A stretch of 64,000 nt of DNA, from the NCBI GenBank assembly GCA_013399305.1, contig VXAI01000136.1, forward strand, positions 1,036,257-1,100,256, read 5' to 3'. Under the pieces are notes generated by a model that saw nothing but the letters and a program-made list of their open reading frames with translations, searched no databases and had not been told where the DNA came from. This DNA comes from Rostratula benghalensis. Taxonomy: Eukaryota > Chordata > Aves > Charadriiformes > Rostratulidae. Made by a program: the position numbers and the translations under genes. Positions 1 through 12,249 of this stretch are shown one piece after another (position 1 is the stretch's first letter; every line of letters starts with the position of its first letter).

Positions 1-890
1 TCTAAAAATTCAAGGAGAGTTCAAATAGCATTATAATAAAGATAGAATAATTCCTTTCTGGATGTTTTCCAATTTCAAAAAAACTTAAAGGTATTAAAAA
101 TCCTTTTAAGGTTCATTCTGTTTTAGTAGTGAGGTTCTTGGTAGGTAACATGAGAAAGGTGAGAAAGGACAAGTGCCTATGACAACTGCAAATTGTCCTT
201 GGTGGATGGTGAAATTTAACTTTATATAAGCTACTCAGTACAAAAGGATGTTTATTTCAGTATAAAATTGACATTAACTCAATGAGACCAATGCTAAATT
301 TGAACCTATTTGTGACATTTTAGCATACTTTTAATTTTCCAGTTGGGTTATAATTGGACAATTGATAGTGAACTGAAGAAATGTGACTGATAGACATGCT
401 ATTTAGAGGTACGTTAAGCATTTCTTCAGTAAAAGTAAATTAGCATGAATAAAATTATTTTTTAGAATTGCCTGCACATATATCAAATCAACTAGCAGTA
501 ACGATACCTCATGATTAATTTGACCATTCATAACTAGAAAAATCTCCTGTTTCCTTTAAGGAAGGCACAGATTTCTTAAGATATACCAGATAAATTTGAT
601 GTATTGCTGTTTGATAATGGACACTGTGACACGCAGAAGAAGTTATTATCAGTGTAAGATGGGATATTACAAAGCATTTGCTCGTCTTTACATGATGCTT
701 CTGATGTGCCATGGGACATTTGATCAAGCCTGTTTCATTCCAAAAATAAGTTGTATCCTTAACATCAAATACCAGCTAATTCTTACCTCTTGCTATCCTC
801 TTCCTTCTTTTTAGCTGTGACACATAAAATAAATAAAATAAAAATTATGAAATAATAAATGCGGGTTTTTTTTCTTTTTATTTTGTTAAG
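1..890 (+). other. DNAAF11 intron, no feature seen
   Basis: AT-rich intronic sequence. I see no further exon, no recognisable repeat and no RNA gene. Short open frames here show no family features. Confidence 0.6.
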
Positions 891-968
891 GGAATCAAGA
901 AAGAGAGAGAAGCCTCCTCAGACATTGGTCACTGCAGATGGAAAAGTTCTGAACGTGAATGTGCCTAA
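891..968 (+). CDS. DNAAF11: DNAAF11 exon A (start of CS domain)
   Basis: This is the first exon of the gene in the window. It begins after a T-rich tract and AG (889-890) and ends at a GTATGT donor (969). The first base completes a codon from the previous exon, 25 full codons follow, and the last two bases (AA) are completed by exon B to give Lys. The translation starts with a basic stretch (ESRKREKPPQ) at the end of the charged linker, then enters the CS domain with the diagnostic VTADGKVLNVNVPK. The exact acceptor was chosen as the AG nearest the exon that keeps the frame open. The preceding exon is not within the 890 bases to the left. Confidence 0.9.
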   Translation, partial: GIKKEREASSDIGHCRWKSSERECA

Positions 969-3806
969 GTATGTAACATTAAGAGGTTAAACAGGACCTC
1001 TAAAATTATGTTATGATGCTGGCAAAAGATTTAGTTTTCAGTGGGTAAAGTGCTGAAGGTTGTTTCATTAACATCTTGGTCTTTGATGATAGAAAAACTT
1101 GTTTTTCTATAAAATATATGAAATTTTACTCTTTTCTATGGTAAACGTCTCTTTCTTGGAGCATCTTGCTAATAGTGGAAGAAGTTTAACCAGCTTGGCT
1201 ACTGGAGATAAATGTGTATGAGTTGGCCTTTTCTCCCAAGTGAATAATGACAGGACTGGAGGAAACGGTCTGGAGTTGTGGTAGGGGAGGTTTAGATTAG
1301 ATCTGAAGAAGAATTACTTTACTGAAAGAGTGGTTGGGCACTGGAACAGCCTGCCCAGGGAGGTGGTTGAGTCAGCCATCCCTGGAGGTATTTAAGAAAC
1401 ATGTAGATGTGGCACTTCAGGACATGCTCTAGTGGCCAAGATTGTAGAGTTTTTTTGATCTCAGAGGTCCTTTCCAACCCTGTTGATCCTGTGATTCCAT
1501 AATATAAATGTGGAAACATATGCCCAAGTAATATTTATGGACAAAATCATTCTGTTCTCCGATGACAGACATAAAACTGAGAGTTGGGAAGGACATGTAA
1601 TTAAATTCTGTGGCATGAGGTCCTTTGACACTGAATGGGGTTTCTAGCAACAGAGGCTACACAGGGAAATCTCTTGTATTTTATTGTTGACAAAGGCACA
1701 CGGGTATTCAAGTGTTTTGGAATGAGCTTCCAGGGATATCAGCCATGCAGTACCATTGGTTTCACTTGAACCAACCCTTCCTTTTCTTAAGTAAAACAGG
1801 AGTCAGAGAATGCAAACATTTGTTTCCTTATAAATGGCTCCCCAAGAAGGGAGACTGATCAAGAAGTGGCCTACTAAGGGCCACCGCTGTCCTCTGAACC
1901 AGTTGTCCATCTTAAGACTGATTTAGCTCCAAAATTAAAGTTATGAACATGCTTATTGTTAGCATGAAGAATGCTTTCTAAAACTTGAACATTTATAAAT
2001 GCATGCAAATTCAAGGAATTTGAAAACATACATTATAGGATTAGTGCATAATTTTCACTGATATTTCAGGTAAAATTAAAGGTAGTGACAGAAGAGCTCA
2101 TGTTTTTTCCGTCAGTACCAGAAGATACTTACCAATGTATCAATTTGCTTTTTTTTGGTAAAAATGCATTAACTGAAAAAAAAAAAATATTCTAGTTCAA
2201 AGAAGACAAGTCTAAAATTGTTTAAATCTTGCATTAGCAGAATTTGATTGTGCCTCTAAAAAGCATTTGGAATGAATCTCTAGCTATCTTTTAAAATTAA
2301 ATACAGTCCCCTAGACTTTGCTGTTAGTAGCACTCCTGTTTGTGCCACCCAGTTCTTCTGGGTTAGAATTTAGTCTGTAGATGTGCCCATGTGAAGCCAG
2401 CTCAATAAGCAGTTTTGGTCATGGCTTCAGCAAGAGTATCACAGCTCTTCAGCCCAGTCTGGCAGTTTACTGGGGAGACATTCATAAAAAGACACCAGGA
2501 GACAGATGGTGTTCTCCAAAGTTTTTGTTTCAGTGTGTATGTCTAACGTCCATAGCAATGTCCAAGCTTCTTTGATGTTCTTTTAGAAGGTCAGCAAGAT
2601 GGGCAGCTGCGTTCTGCTGAGAACAATTCTGATCAAGCTTCGTCCTAGAAAGTTTTACAATTCGTTTCTCTTTTTCACCCTTCATGTTTTAGTGGATTCT
2701 CAAAATGTGTGATGCAGTAAGAGAAAAAAACATAGATAGGAATGAAAGCTGATTTTTGTACTCTTTGCAGCTTTTCATTAAAAAATACCCAAAACCTAAA
2801 AGCTCCATAAGGTTTCTTGCAAGTTGACTGTATCAAAATACAGGGGAGCAAAGAGTTAAAATGCATTCTTGGGAAATATTTTTAATATTTTTATTGCTGA
2901 AAAAATGTATCATCTAAACTGTTGACATCTGAGCTTCTTTCTGTTACCTGAACCCAAAGTATCTAAAGATTTTAATGTCACTGAAATACTCCAGATAAAC
3001 TACATTAAGCAAACCCCTCTCATTCTATGCAAATAACTAGATTATAAAAATCTTCTAATGTATAGGTGGTTTGTTGGTTTGTTTGGTTTTTTTTTTATTT
3101 GAGTATAAGAGGACAACTGCAGAACTTGTAAGTTTAGACTAGATTTCCTTACAGTTTTTCTAATAGATGCTGTTTTCAATTCATAACTCTTAAGATTCTT
3201 TCACAGTTTTAATAATTCAGCCAGCAGATCACAAACATACAGCTAACAGTCTACACTCTGATTTTCAACAAATATTATAGAGCTTGTAAAATCAAGGGTA
3301 TTGTGCAAATCATATTTTACTTTGGAAATAAGCAGGCAGATATTTATACTCTAGGCAAATTAATTGCTATAAAAAAGATGCATTTTTTTAAAATTTAAGA
3401 TAAGGTTAGAATTACCAAGTTCCAGGCTTTTCATGATGTTTTTCTCTGCAGATGTTAATCGAGCAGAGAGATCTCACCAGCAGATGTCTCTGTTTCTGCA
3501 CTGCCAGACTGATCTTAATTTTAACTGACCTTCTGCAGTATTTTTTTTCAGTTTCTTGTGGGTTGGGTGAGGAGAACAGAAAATAAATGCAAGAATTACT
3601 TTGCTTCAAATGCCTTTTTTCTTTTTCTGTTCATGAGGAAAATTGTTTCTAAAATGTTAATGTGAAATATAGTCTACATATATCTACATATTGTGTACTT
3701 TTATTCATCTGAAATTGCTAGAAGTTGAATTTTATTTATGCTGTAATGTTTGCTTATTCACTCCAATTGCAATTATCCTGGAGGTTTTTCTTGTCATTAT
3801 TACTAG
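969..3806 (+). other. DNAAF11 intron A-B
   Basis: The intron contains one CR1 fragment (1222-1500). The remainder, 1501-3806, is AT-rich and holds nothing I recognise apart from short T and A runs (for example near 2177 and 3089). Confidence 0.8.
1222..1500 (+). mobile_element. CR1 retrotransposon 3' fragment
   Basis: The sequence matches the last part of CR1: a TTCTCCCAAGTGAATAATG block, TTACTTTACTGAAAGAGTGG, the GGAACAGCCTGCCCAGGGAG block and the tail AGGTCCTTTCCAACCCTG then GATCCTGTGATTCCAT. It is 5' truncated and non-coding. The first half closely resembles the CR1 at 4617-4909, suggesting one subfamily. Confidence 0.85.
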
Positions 3807-3872
3807 GCTTAATTTCTCATTGAAAGATGATGAAGTTAACAACCAGATCATCTTGGATCTTGCTGTTTACAG
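3807..3872 (+). CDS. DNAAF11: DNAAF11 exon B (CS domain)
   Basis: The 66-base exon lies between a TTATTACTAG acceptor and a GTCAGT donor. Its first base completes Lys with exon A, 21 codons follow, and the final AG is completed by exon C to give Arg. The product is the CS-domain strand pair LNFSLKDDE...QIILDLAVYR, very close to what I know of vertebrate LRRC6. CS domains fold like p23 and bind chaperones or client complexes, which fits the assembly-factor role. Both ends are in phase 2, so skipping this exon would preserve the frame. It lies between a plus-strand CR1 at 1222-1500 and a minus-strand CR1 at 4077-4251. Confidence 0.93.
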
Positions 3873-4076
3873 GTCAGTATTTTTTTTTTTCCTCTTAATT
3901 TTTGCCATTCTTAAGTTTGAATACATAGTGTTTCAAAATACTACTCTCTGTAATGGGGAAAACCAATAACATAGGTGGTAATCAAATAGATCCTGAAGTC
4001 TGTGCCAAAGGAGTGAAGCTGAATAAACCAAAGTCTTTTGAGACTCGACTCTTCTATTGCTCCTTAATGAGGACAA

Positions 4077-4251
4077 AATCACAGAATGCTATGGGGTTGG
4101 AAGGGACCTCTGGAGATCATCCAGTCCAGCCCCCTGCCAAAGCAGGTCCTCCTAGAGCACGTTGCACAGGAACTTGTCCAGCTGGGTTTTGAATGTCTTC
4201 AAAGACAGAGACTCCACCACTTCTCCAGGAGCCTGTTCCAGGGCTCTGCCA
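4077..4251 (-). mobile_element. CR1 3' end, minus orientation
   Basis: The reverse complement reads TGGCAGAGCCCTGGAACAGG, a GGTGGAGTCTC block, GACCTGCTTTGGCAGGGG, then GATGATCTCCAGAGGTCCC, TTCCAACCCC and ATTCTGTGATTTT. This is the end of a CR1 copy. Its first consensus base follows on from the last CR1 base of the plus-strand fragment at 4325-4616, so the two look like halves of one element. It is nearly identical over 29 bases (4093-4121) to 23312-23340. Confidence 0.85.
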
Positions 4252-4324
4252 CTGGTAGCTGTGTGGAGGAAACTTGCCTGTGAACTGCAGAAAAGATCAA
4301 TTCCAAAAAGGACTATTAGTAAAA

Positions 4325-4616
4325 CAGCAGAGGACCACTGTGATGATGAGGGGCCTGGAGCCTCTCTCTTGAGGAAAGGCTGAGGGACATGGGTCTTTTT
4401 AGTCTGGAGAAGAGAAGACTGAGGGGGGATCTATAAATGTACAGATCACACACCTATATATAAATCACACCTATAAATACTTAAAGGATGGATATCAAGA
4501 GGAAGGGGCCAGTCTTTTTTCAGTGGTGCCCAGTGAGAGGACAAGAGGAGATGGGCACAAACTTGTACATAAGAAGTTCCATCTAAACATGAGGAGGAAA
4601 TTCTTCACTTTGAGGG
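4325..4616 (+). mobile_element. CR1 internal segment, plus orientation
   Basis: The segment includes GATGAGGGGCCTGGAGCC, TTGAGGAAAGGCTGAGGGAC, a GTCTGGAGAAGAGAAGACTG block, CAGTGGTGCCCAGTGAGAGG and ends at TTCTTCACTTTGAGGG. These correspond to CR1 sequence just upstream of the piece at 4077-4251, but on the opposite strand. The same subfamily is seen at 22724-23358. Between the two halves, 4252-4324 is unrecognised filler. Confidence 0.82.
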
Positions 4617-4909
4617 AGCTGGGGAGGGGTCTGGAGAACAGGACATATGAGGAGAGGCTGAGGGAAGTGGACATGTTTAGTTTGGAGAAGAGGAGGCTGA
4701 GGAGAGACCTCATTGCCCTCTACAACTCCCTGAAAGGAGGTTGTAGAGAGCTGGGTGTTGGCCTCTTCTCCCAAGTGCATAATGCCAGGACCAGAGGAAA
4801 TGGTCTGAAGTTGAGGTGGGGGAGGTTTAGACTGGATATTAGGAAGAATTATTTTACTGAAAGAGTGGTTGGGTACTGGAACAGCCTGCTCTGGGAGGTG
4901 GTTGAGTCA
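4617..4909 (+). mobile_element. CR1 fragment lacking its 3' tail
   Basis: A second CR1 copy starts abruptly against the previous one (GGAGGGGTCTGGAGAACAGG), runs through GGAGAAGAGGAGGCTGAGG and TTTACTGAAAGAGTGGTTGG, and stops at GGTGGTTGAGTCA. The usual TTCCAACC...ATTCTGTG tail is missing and a TTTATTC-type AT microsatellite follows. The open frame at 4523-4954 is a by-product of CR1 sequence, not a gene. Confidence 0.85.
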
Positions 4910-4956
4910 TTATTTATTCTAAATTTATTTATTCTAAATAAAATAAATAAATAAAC
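4910..4956. repeat. AT microsatellite (TTTATTC / AAATAAAT)
   Basis: TTATTTATTCTAAA is repeated twice and then gives way to AAATAAATAAATAAAC. It sits exactly where the CR1 3' tail would be expected. Confidence 0.8.
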
Positions 4957-5080
4957 ATCACGCTTCCAAGGACATTAAATCCTAATAAGAATCCTAAAAA
5001 TTAAGAGCTATGTAGTCTGAACTGCTTATTTAGTAGACTGTACTGTGGATTGATTAATTTGCTTTTGTCTCATTCTGAAG

Positions 5081-5150
5081 ACATTTGGACACTTCTCTGC
5101 TTGATGTCAACGTCCAGCCAACTTACATACGAGTACTGGTGAAAGGGAAG
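5081..5150 (+). CDS. DNAAF11: DNAAF11 exon C (CS domain)
   Basis: The 70-base exon follows a TCATTCTGAAG acceptor and ends at a GTTAGT donor. The first base completes Arg with exon B, then 23 codons encode [12 protein letters not shown] followed by [11 protein letters not shown], ending in phase 0. The segment [16 protein letters not shown] is the most recognisable part of the LRRC6 CS domain. The exon lies just downstream of the cluster of CR1 fragments that fills much of the preceding 1.2 kb intron. Confidence 0.94.
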
Positions 5151-6001
5151 GTTAGTGTTTTCTTACTACATTCATTTCAAATCAAGAATTAATGCTTACC
5201 ATAGGTACTCACCGGACTCTGGATCTGACTTTTAGTCAGTTACCAGTGTTACCAGCCATGTTCACTTAGCAGAAAAACTGTTTGTTCGTACTAGCATTAT
5301 TTTGGACCACACATGAATTGTGGAAGTCCTAAGCAGAAGGTGACCATAGCCTGAAATGATATTTCTCTCTCTTTCCCTCCTTCTCTCTTCTTGTTCCCCG
5401 CACACAGTGTACCATAATTCACTTAAGAAGAGAGCTTGCTCGTTGCCCTAGGCTAGAATTTAGTGATTTCACAATCTGGAGTTTATAACTGACAGAAACA
5501 AATGGATGTACATTCTTTTGAAAGGGCATTTAAAATGTCATTTCAGTTTTCTCTCTTCTCAGAGGTTTTAATTTTATCATCAATTTTTTGAAAAAAACCT
5601 CAAATACTTAAACAGTAAATCAAAATCTCTATTTTTGACTGCACCAATTGCATAAACAAAACTTCAGAATTACTCTAGATCTGAAATAGGCTGGCTAATC
5701 TTTCTCATTTAATTGCAAATATAAGTCAAGCATCGTTTCATAACCTTCTTTAGAAATGTCACTTCAGGAATGACAGCAATTCAGGAATATACATAGGACT
5801 TCACTTGTAAGTAAAGCTGTTTAGCGTGCTAATCATTTATTCGGATTAGTTGTACTACTTAGAAAGTCAGAGGATTTAGACCTATGCTGTCCTTAAGATC
5901 GAAGGATGTGACAGTGATATTTCTGCATGTGTTCTGTCCAGGTTAAAAAAAAATAATAGATATTTTAGAATTATATACTTCAATTCCATATTTTCTCATA
6001 G
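5151..6001 (+). other. DNAAF11 intron C-D, no feature seen
   Basis: This is an 851-base AT-rich intron with a short CT-rich run near 5365-5400. I recognise no repeat or RNA gene. Confidence 0.7.
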
Positions 6002-6097
6002 CCATTTCAGCTTGTGCTCCCTGAGGAAGTGCAGCCAGACAGCAGCTCTGCTAAAAGATCACAAACAACTGGTCATTTAGTTGTCAGCATGCCAAAG
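6002..6097 (+). CDS. DNAAF11: DNAAF11 exon D (end of CS domain)
   Basis: The 96-base exon (32 codons, phase 0 at both ends) runs from a TTTTCTCATAG acceptor to a GTATGT donor. It encodes [20 protein letters not shown] followed by [12 protein letters not shown], completing the CS domain. The [14 protein letters not shown] segment is a strong family signature. Translation can run past the donor to a stop at 6266-6268, but that extension shows no similarity to the family and is intron read-through. Confidence 0.95.
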
Positions 6098-8624
6098 GTA
6101 TGTAAAATAATCCGAGGAGGCATCGTACAAAGACACTTAAAAAGTTGTGAGTGCTTGGGGAATGTTTCTGAGTTACAGGTAACATCTGGTGAGCTACAGT
6201 TATATAGTCCAGCCTTCCCCATCCAGACATACTTTCCAAAGAAGGAACATTCCAGAAAGGCAATTTAATCATAGAGCCAAACATTAGGATTAAAGATCTC
6301 TTTAAAGAATCATGATGAAAATCTAATTATAGAAATCTTTGTTTTTCCTTTATTGTTAACAAAGACAGCTTTTTATATATGAAAAGGGACTCTATTATGC
6401 AAATATGTAAGAAGATGGATTTTTCAAAAAAGCGAAAATAAGCAACTTACCTACTTTCTTTTTCCACCCGTGAAATAACAAAAACAAATCAATTTTTCGA
6501 AATTTTGGTGGTACACACACGTATGAAGATTACCTTTTGGTTCAAAGACAGGAAAGATATAGTACTCTCACCTCTCAGGTGATCAGAACAAGAATTGCTT
6601 AATTCCTTCTCCCTTCATGCTCTCGCTGGCTGGAAAGGATCCAGAGGCCGACTGTACCAAGTGTATGTAATCACAGAGCAAGAAGGTTGTGGCAACATGG
6701 TTTTTCAACTGAAAAATGCTGCACAGCAGTTCCTAGTACTTAAAGAAGCCTGGGCAGAAGTCATACTCTGTTAATATTCCCCCTCTGTAGTCTTCCATCT
6801 CACCTGTGCTCTGCTGTTTGCCTATACAGTGTTGTGCTGGTCAGGATTTGAGGAAATTGAGAATTCTGCTGGCAAACAAAAGCAAATTGGTTTAAAGTGT
6901 GTTTTGTGTTCTTCCCTGCCCAGCCCCATTCTTGCAGTGTAAATGAGAGCAAACTTCTAGCTGTGGCCACTTTAGTTCCTCTCAGCTGTGTGTCTTCCTA
7001 CAGTTTCAGTAAACATAGCTTGTACCTTGGATACCTAAGTGTTATTTTGACTTGTTTGATGACCTAAAAACTAGATGAGGTAGAATCAAAGGTGGAATCA
7101 GAACATCTCCTACCCATTCCTGCATGTCTGCCAAAAAATTGGAGAATAGAGAGGGAATGACCAGCAATGAGGAGCAGTTGAAGCCATGAAGGTCACCTTG
7201 CCTTACTGAAATGGGCAGTGGGAGAAGTACCAAGTGGCCAGCCAGCAGCCACTGGAGGTTTAGAGGGCACTAGAGCTTAAATAGAGGGAATATGCAGCAG
7301 TGTGAACCAGAATAAAAGACAGGGAACAGAGGTACCCTGAGATTTGGGGCTTAACAGGTGGGATGCTGGCAGAAATGGGAAGGTGTTTAAAGTGGGTCCT
7401 GAGGTCTGCTTGGAGCAGACAGGGAGCTGGAAGTTTTAGGAAGGTGGAGTTCTGGAGGTGAGAATGGTGGGGTTCTGGGAGCTGTGGGAGAGGTTAATCA
7501 ACTTCAGCTTCATGCTCTTATATCATCATGCCTTTGGAAGGTTGGGCTGCTTTTGAGGCCTCTAGGACTACATCATGTTATTTCTGGCTTTCAGAAAAAA
7601 CATAATAATTCCTGGTGCCTTGGCCTTACCCTTCTGGGGTAAGTTTCTCTGCTGTGTAGAAGCAGTTGGACACGTGTGAGACTGCCAGGATATATCAATT
7701 ACAACATTTTCTTCTGAAGGAGGGACCTTTGGCTGTTACTAGAGATCATTCTTTCTCTTTGTGCTTTGATTTAATTCTAAGACTATGCAACTATCTGGAA
7801 TTAAAAAGGCTTTTTTTCAGCTTTTGGCTTTTTCCACTTGTGGTTCTATACCTTCTATGTTTTCTTCTATGCTCCAGTCCCATACCATCTGTCTTTCCCT
7901 ACGTGGACAGCCTCTCATTAAATCACAAACTGTCACTACAGCACCAAGAATCCAGATTCACCAGGAGCTTAAAGAATGCTGAAAATTGTACTCACTTGGT
8001 TAAAAAACGTATTTTGTTAATTTTCAAAATTCTTTCATATGAGAAGTTATGCTTTCCTAAACCTATTTCTTTGAAACTGCAGCCTTGACATTTCCAATTT
8101 TGGTTAATGTAATTTTGAAATACTTCTGAACAATTTTGTTTACTATTTACTTGTCTCCTGGATATTTTACGTGTTATTAGTTTTTTATGCCATAACCTGC
8201 TTTCATTACTCATATGTCTTGCTCCTCTCTTTGTGGATGATCAGTGCCTTAGAAAATGTAAATATTTCAAATAGTCTCTGGAGGTATTCAAATATGCTGC
8301 CTGCCTAGAAAATCAAACCTAAATTGGTAAAATGAATATTATCTCTTCATATGTGATCGAGAACTGCCTTTATTCCACTATTAACTTTATGTTTCACCCA
8401 CCTTGATATTTTAACTACACCTACATATTTTACCTATCTGAGGGTCTGGAGCCTGTTTCATCTCAGAATGTCACAATTCACAGATGCTTGTAAGACCTGA
8501 GGAGAGGAAAAACTCTGTAGAGTAACTGAGTTGGTGTTTTGAGCTTTGCCTTGGTTTGTTTAAAAACTACTTGTGTAGCTGGGACACAGAGAGACACCCG
8601 TGAATGGAGTGCTGCATGGTCTAA

Positions 8625-9326
8625 TATCTTCGTTGTCAATGTAAGCAAAAACTTGCAGCTTTGCAGAAAATGATGTGGGAGTTTTGATGGACGTCAAGTG
8701 GAACATGAGCTGGCACCGTCCTCCTCTGCCAAAGAAGCATAATTGTATCCTAGGCTGCATTAGGAGCGTTGCCTGCAGGTTGGGGGAGGCAATCCTTTTC
8801 CTCTGTTCAGCATTACTGAGACCCACTTGAAGTGCTGTGTCCAGTGCTGGGCTCCCCAGTACAAGAGACATGGACATACTGGGGAGAGTCCATTGAAGGG
8901 CCACAAAGATGGTTGAGGGACTGGAGCATCTTTCTTATGAGGAAAGGCTGAGAGAGCTGGAAATGTTCAGCGTGGAGAAGGCTCGAGGGGATCTTATCAA
9001 TACATAAAAATACCTGAAGGGGGGGTGCAGAGAGGACAGAGCCAGGCTCTTTTGAGTGGTGGGCAGTAACAGGACAAGAAGCAGTGGGCACAGAATGAAA
9101 CACAGGAGGTTTCATCTGAGCATCTGGAAACACTTTTTTACTGTGAGGGTGGCTGAGTACTGGCAGAGGTTGTTCAAGGTGGTTGTGGAATCTCCAGTCC
9201 CTGGAGATACTCAGAAGTCGTGGGTACCTGGCTCTGGGTGGCACTGCTTGAGCAGAGGTGTGGGACCAGGTGACCTTCAGAAGTCCTGTTCAATTTCCAC
9301 CCTTCTGTGAGTCTGTGATCCTGTGA
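8625..9326 (+). mobile_element. CR1 retrotransposon, 3' 700 bases
   Basis: Recognisable CR1 blocks in order: TGGACGTCAAGTGGAACATG, a TGTGTCCAGTGCTGGGCTCC block, GGGCCACAAAGATGGTTGAG, GAGGAAAGGCTGAGAGAGCT, TTTTTTACTGTGAGGGTGGC and the tail TCTGTGAGTCTGTGATCCTGTG. The copy is decayed: AGGTCCCTTCCAACC has become AGAAGTCCTGTTCAATTTCC. Open frames on both strands here (for example the minus frame 8813-9244) are by-products. The left edge is approximate. Confidence 0.88.
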
Positions 9327-12249
9327 ACTGCATGGATTTGCTGGTGAAAGAGGGATTTGTGCTGTGTTGCAGCAGTTCTTTGTTCTGGATTAGTCACAGA
9401 ACCTGTTCCCCTCCCTTGGGACTGAACTGGAGTGCACACGCTATGTTTTTGGGATACATGTGCTTCTCACATGCTCTCTATCCATACCCATTTTCCTGGT
9501 ACTACTGGGATGTAATCTAGGGAGCAAAGTATAATGAATGAAGTTTAGCAACAACTGGAAGGCCAATAGGTACTTTTCTGAGGTTATGAACAATGTTTGA
9601 GAATACCAATTTGAGATCATCCTTTTAATATGAATTCCTTTTGGAAAGATAATAGGAAGAACAGGGTTCATGCAACTGCTTTCAGCCTATATCAGTGATC
9701 AGACAAGCTTAATGACTGCATTGCACTATATTTACTCATTTTGTGCCTGAAAAAAGTTATAAAAATAAAATTATTTGCAAGTAAATAAATGGCCTAACAC
9801 ATTCCTTAGGTAACAGAAATGTTTCAAATGCTAAAAACCTAAAAATAGTCTCCTACAATAAGCTTCTTGCAATACTAACCTGAAATGATCTCCCTTTTCT
9901 CAGTAACAGAACAGAGCGCGGGGTGAATTCAGTGGGTGTTTTTCACTTGCTCTAGGGACTTTCTGATCAGATTACTAAACCTTTCACCATTCATCTTCCA
10001 CCCTGTTCATAGTTCCCTAGACTTTCAAATGAAAAACAAAACCTCTTTCTTTGCCTCTCCGATGACCTTGCCATACCACAGATGCTGGGGGTAGTAAATC
10101 CCCAAAAGTGAAAGAAAGCAAATAATTTTCACTTTCTTTTCTGGAAAGATTTTGTCTTAAGTGTGCTGTTTGCTGCACAACAAATCACTGCAGAATGGGT
10201 CTCTTTCTAAGGTGGTGTCTACCAACAGATTTTGGAAGGTCACCAATACAAACTGAAGGCCACAGCGATCAGTGAAGTGATGTAGAGACACTTTGAAAGT
10301 TTGGTGTTTTCGCTGTAGTCACCAGCTGTGCAGAGATTTTGCATGAGTGACGAGTTGAGAGTGACTGCTTTGTATGTGCTTCATTTTGTGGGAAAAATAT
10401 TTGTGACATGAAGGTTTCTATGAAGGCTTCCCCGCTCTGGCAGCACCATCTTTGCAGATGATGGTGAAAAATTTAAAACTGAGAGTTTCTTTAATAGACT
10501 TTGACAAAATTTGGCATATTTAATCAGTGATTTTGTAAAATGTCATCAGGAGATTACACCAGTAGCATTTTAATTAACATCTGAGAAACAGCATCAAAAA
10601 CAGTGTTATTAGCAAGCAGTTTTTATTTGGGGTTTGGAGACATTCTGTGTCATGTTGTAAGACTTCACTGTCCTTATTTTAGTGATGCAGAGAGCAAAAT
10701 TTGGACTTTTTGATTAATTCTTTATTATATGCAGCCACAAATGAATTCTGACAGCTTTTTTTTTATTGCCTAGTCCTTCAAAAGGATTTAGAAACTTAAA
10801 GATCAATGACTTAGATTCCTTAATTAATTTAAAAATAGGAGTGGCATATATTATGCATGTAAGTGTAAAGGCTATTTGATAGAATTTCACTATTAATTCC
10901 CACTTATCTAGGTATGGTAAATGCAGCAATATTTCATTACCGTCAAAGGCATGTGGAGATGTATAGCTGTGGAAACCTAGAAATCTATTAATGCTTCAGA
11001 ATGAATGTGTTTCAGGGAAACACTGATACTCAGTGGAATTCCTGTTGTAGAAGAAAGCCACTGTAGGGAAAAATTGCAGACTGAAAAGATGACTCAGCTA
11101 AAAAAATACTGTTTTCACATATTCATTATGTTTTCTCAAGTATATTCCAGATTGTATATAACACATCCATTTCTAGAATTCTCTGATAATGATATTAAAT
11201 GAGCTCACCTTTCTGTTTTCTGATCAATGCAAATATCAGGACTGGTTTCACAGAATCACTTTTTAGAAAGCTTCATTATATTCATTTGCTCAGTCTTTCT
11301 GTGTAGCACAGGCTTTAAATTTCATACATCTTCCTGCTGAGCCCAAAGGTTTCTATTTGGCCACAGTTGAAGCTGTGACGGTGCTGTGTTCCAGAACAGT
11401 TATCCTTATTTGATCAATGTCACTTGATAATGAATGTTCTAGAATGCAAATCCTATCCCTTCCCTAAGTTCCAGGGTTGCTTCTTGTCAGGGAAGTCTTT
11501 CTTGTTGGTTGAAGAATTTTCTCACCATCCTTGGTGATGTGCTCTCAGGGCAAAGTAAGGAACGTTAGTCTCAAGGGGACCCAAGGATTTTTTGTTACTA
11601 GAGGGCCTCTTAGAGAGGGAAGGTCCAATGAAACAATCTTTCCTTCACCAGATTATATGCAGAATCAGAGGCCATCAGCCCCTTGACAACAAATTTCAGA
11701 AATCCAAGGCAAGCTCCAGGATCTGATTTATTTCTTGCAGATTTTAGAAAGGAAAAAATAAATTTACTGGCAGCCTGGAACTGACTACTTTCAAATCAGT
11801 TGTACTAGGAGATACTCAATAATATCAACCCTTTGGTAGAGTCCCTGTTCCCCTCCTTCCTTTCAAATGCTTAAGGGGTTCCTCTCCTATAGTGTTGTTA
11901 TGAAGGGAAAGAGATACCTTTTTGCCATGAGATTCCCTTTTGCCAATATCACATCTGCCAGAAAAGAGCAGAGGATATGAGGATTTTTGAGAAGAAGGAT
12001 TCACTTGGACTTTGAATTTGGGAATTTTAGCAAAGGTGCTGAGGGAGTTTGTGGTCACTCATCCCTTTTATAAAGAGTGAGAAGAAGTCCAGATTGCAGC
12101 ATAGTCTTAATAAAAATGTCTGAACTACCACATGGATACCAGAACTGAAATGCAAGTGGGAGGCACATCATAAGCCAGTTAGTTATGGAGAAAATCATTA
12201 ATGTGCATTATTAACATGGTACTAAAATAGACAGCATATATTCTAATAC

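Larger units (their letters stand above)
3873..5080 (+). other. DNAAF11 intron B-C, CR1-rich
   Basis: About 750 of the 1208 bases are CR1 fragments or the short filler between them, in both orientations. The unique parts (3873-4076 and 4957-5080) hold nothing else I recognise. Confidence 0.8.

Noticed and set aside
4523..4954. 143-codon plus-strand frame as a gene
   Set aside because: It crosses two CR1 fragments and an AT microsatellite; it is repeat sequence translated.
6098..6268. Open frame running past the exon D donor as extra DNAAF11 coding
   Set aside because: A good GTATGT donor ends the exon at 6097 and the following residues do not match the family; exon E continues the frame properly.
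8813..9244. 143-codon minus-strand frame as a gene
   Set aside because: It is antisense to a CR1 3' region.
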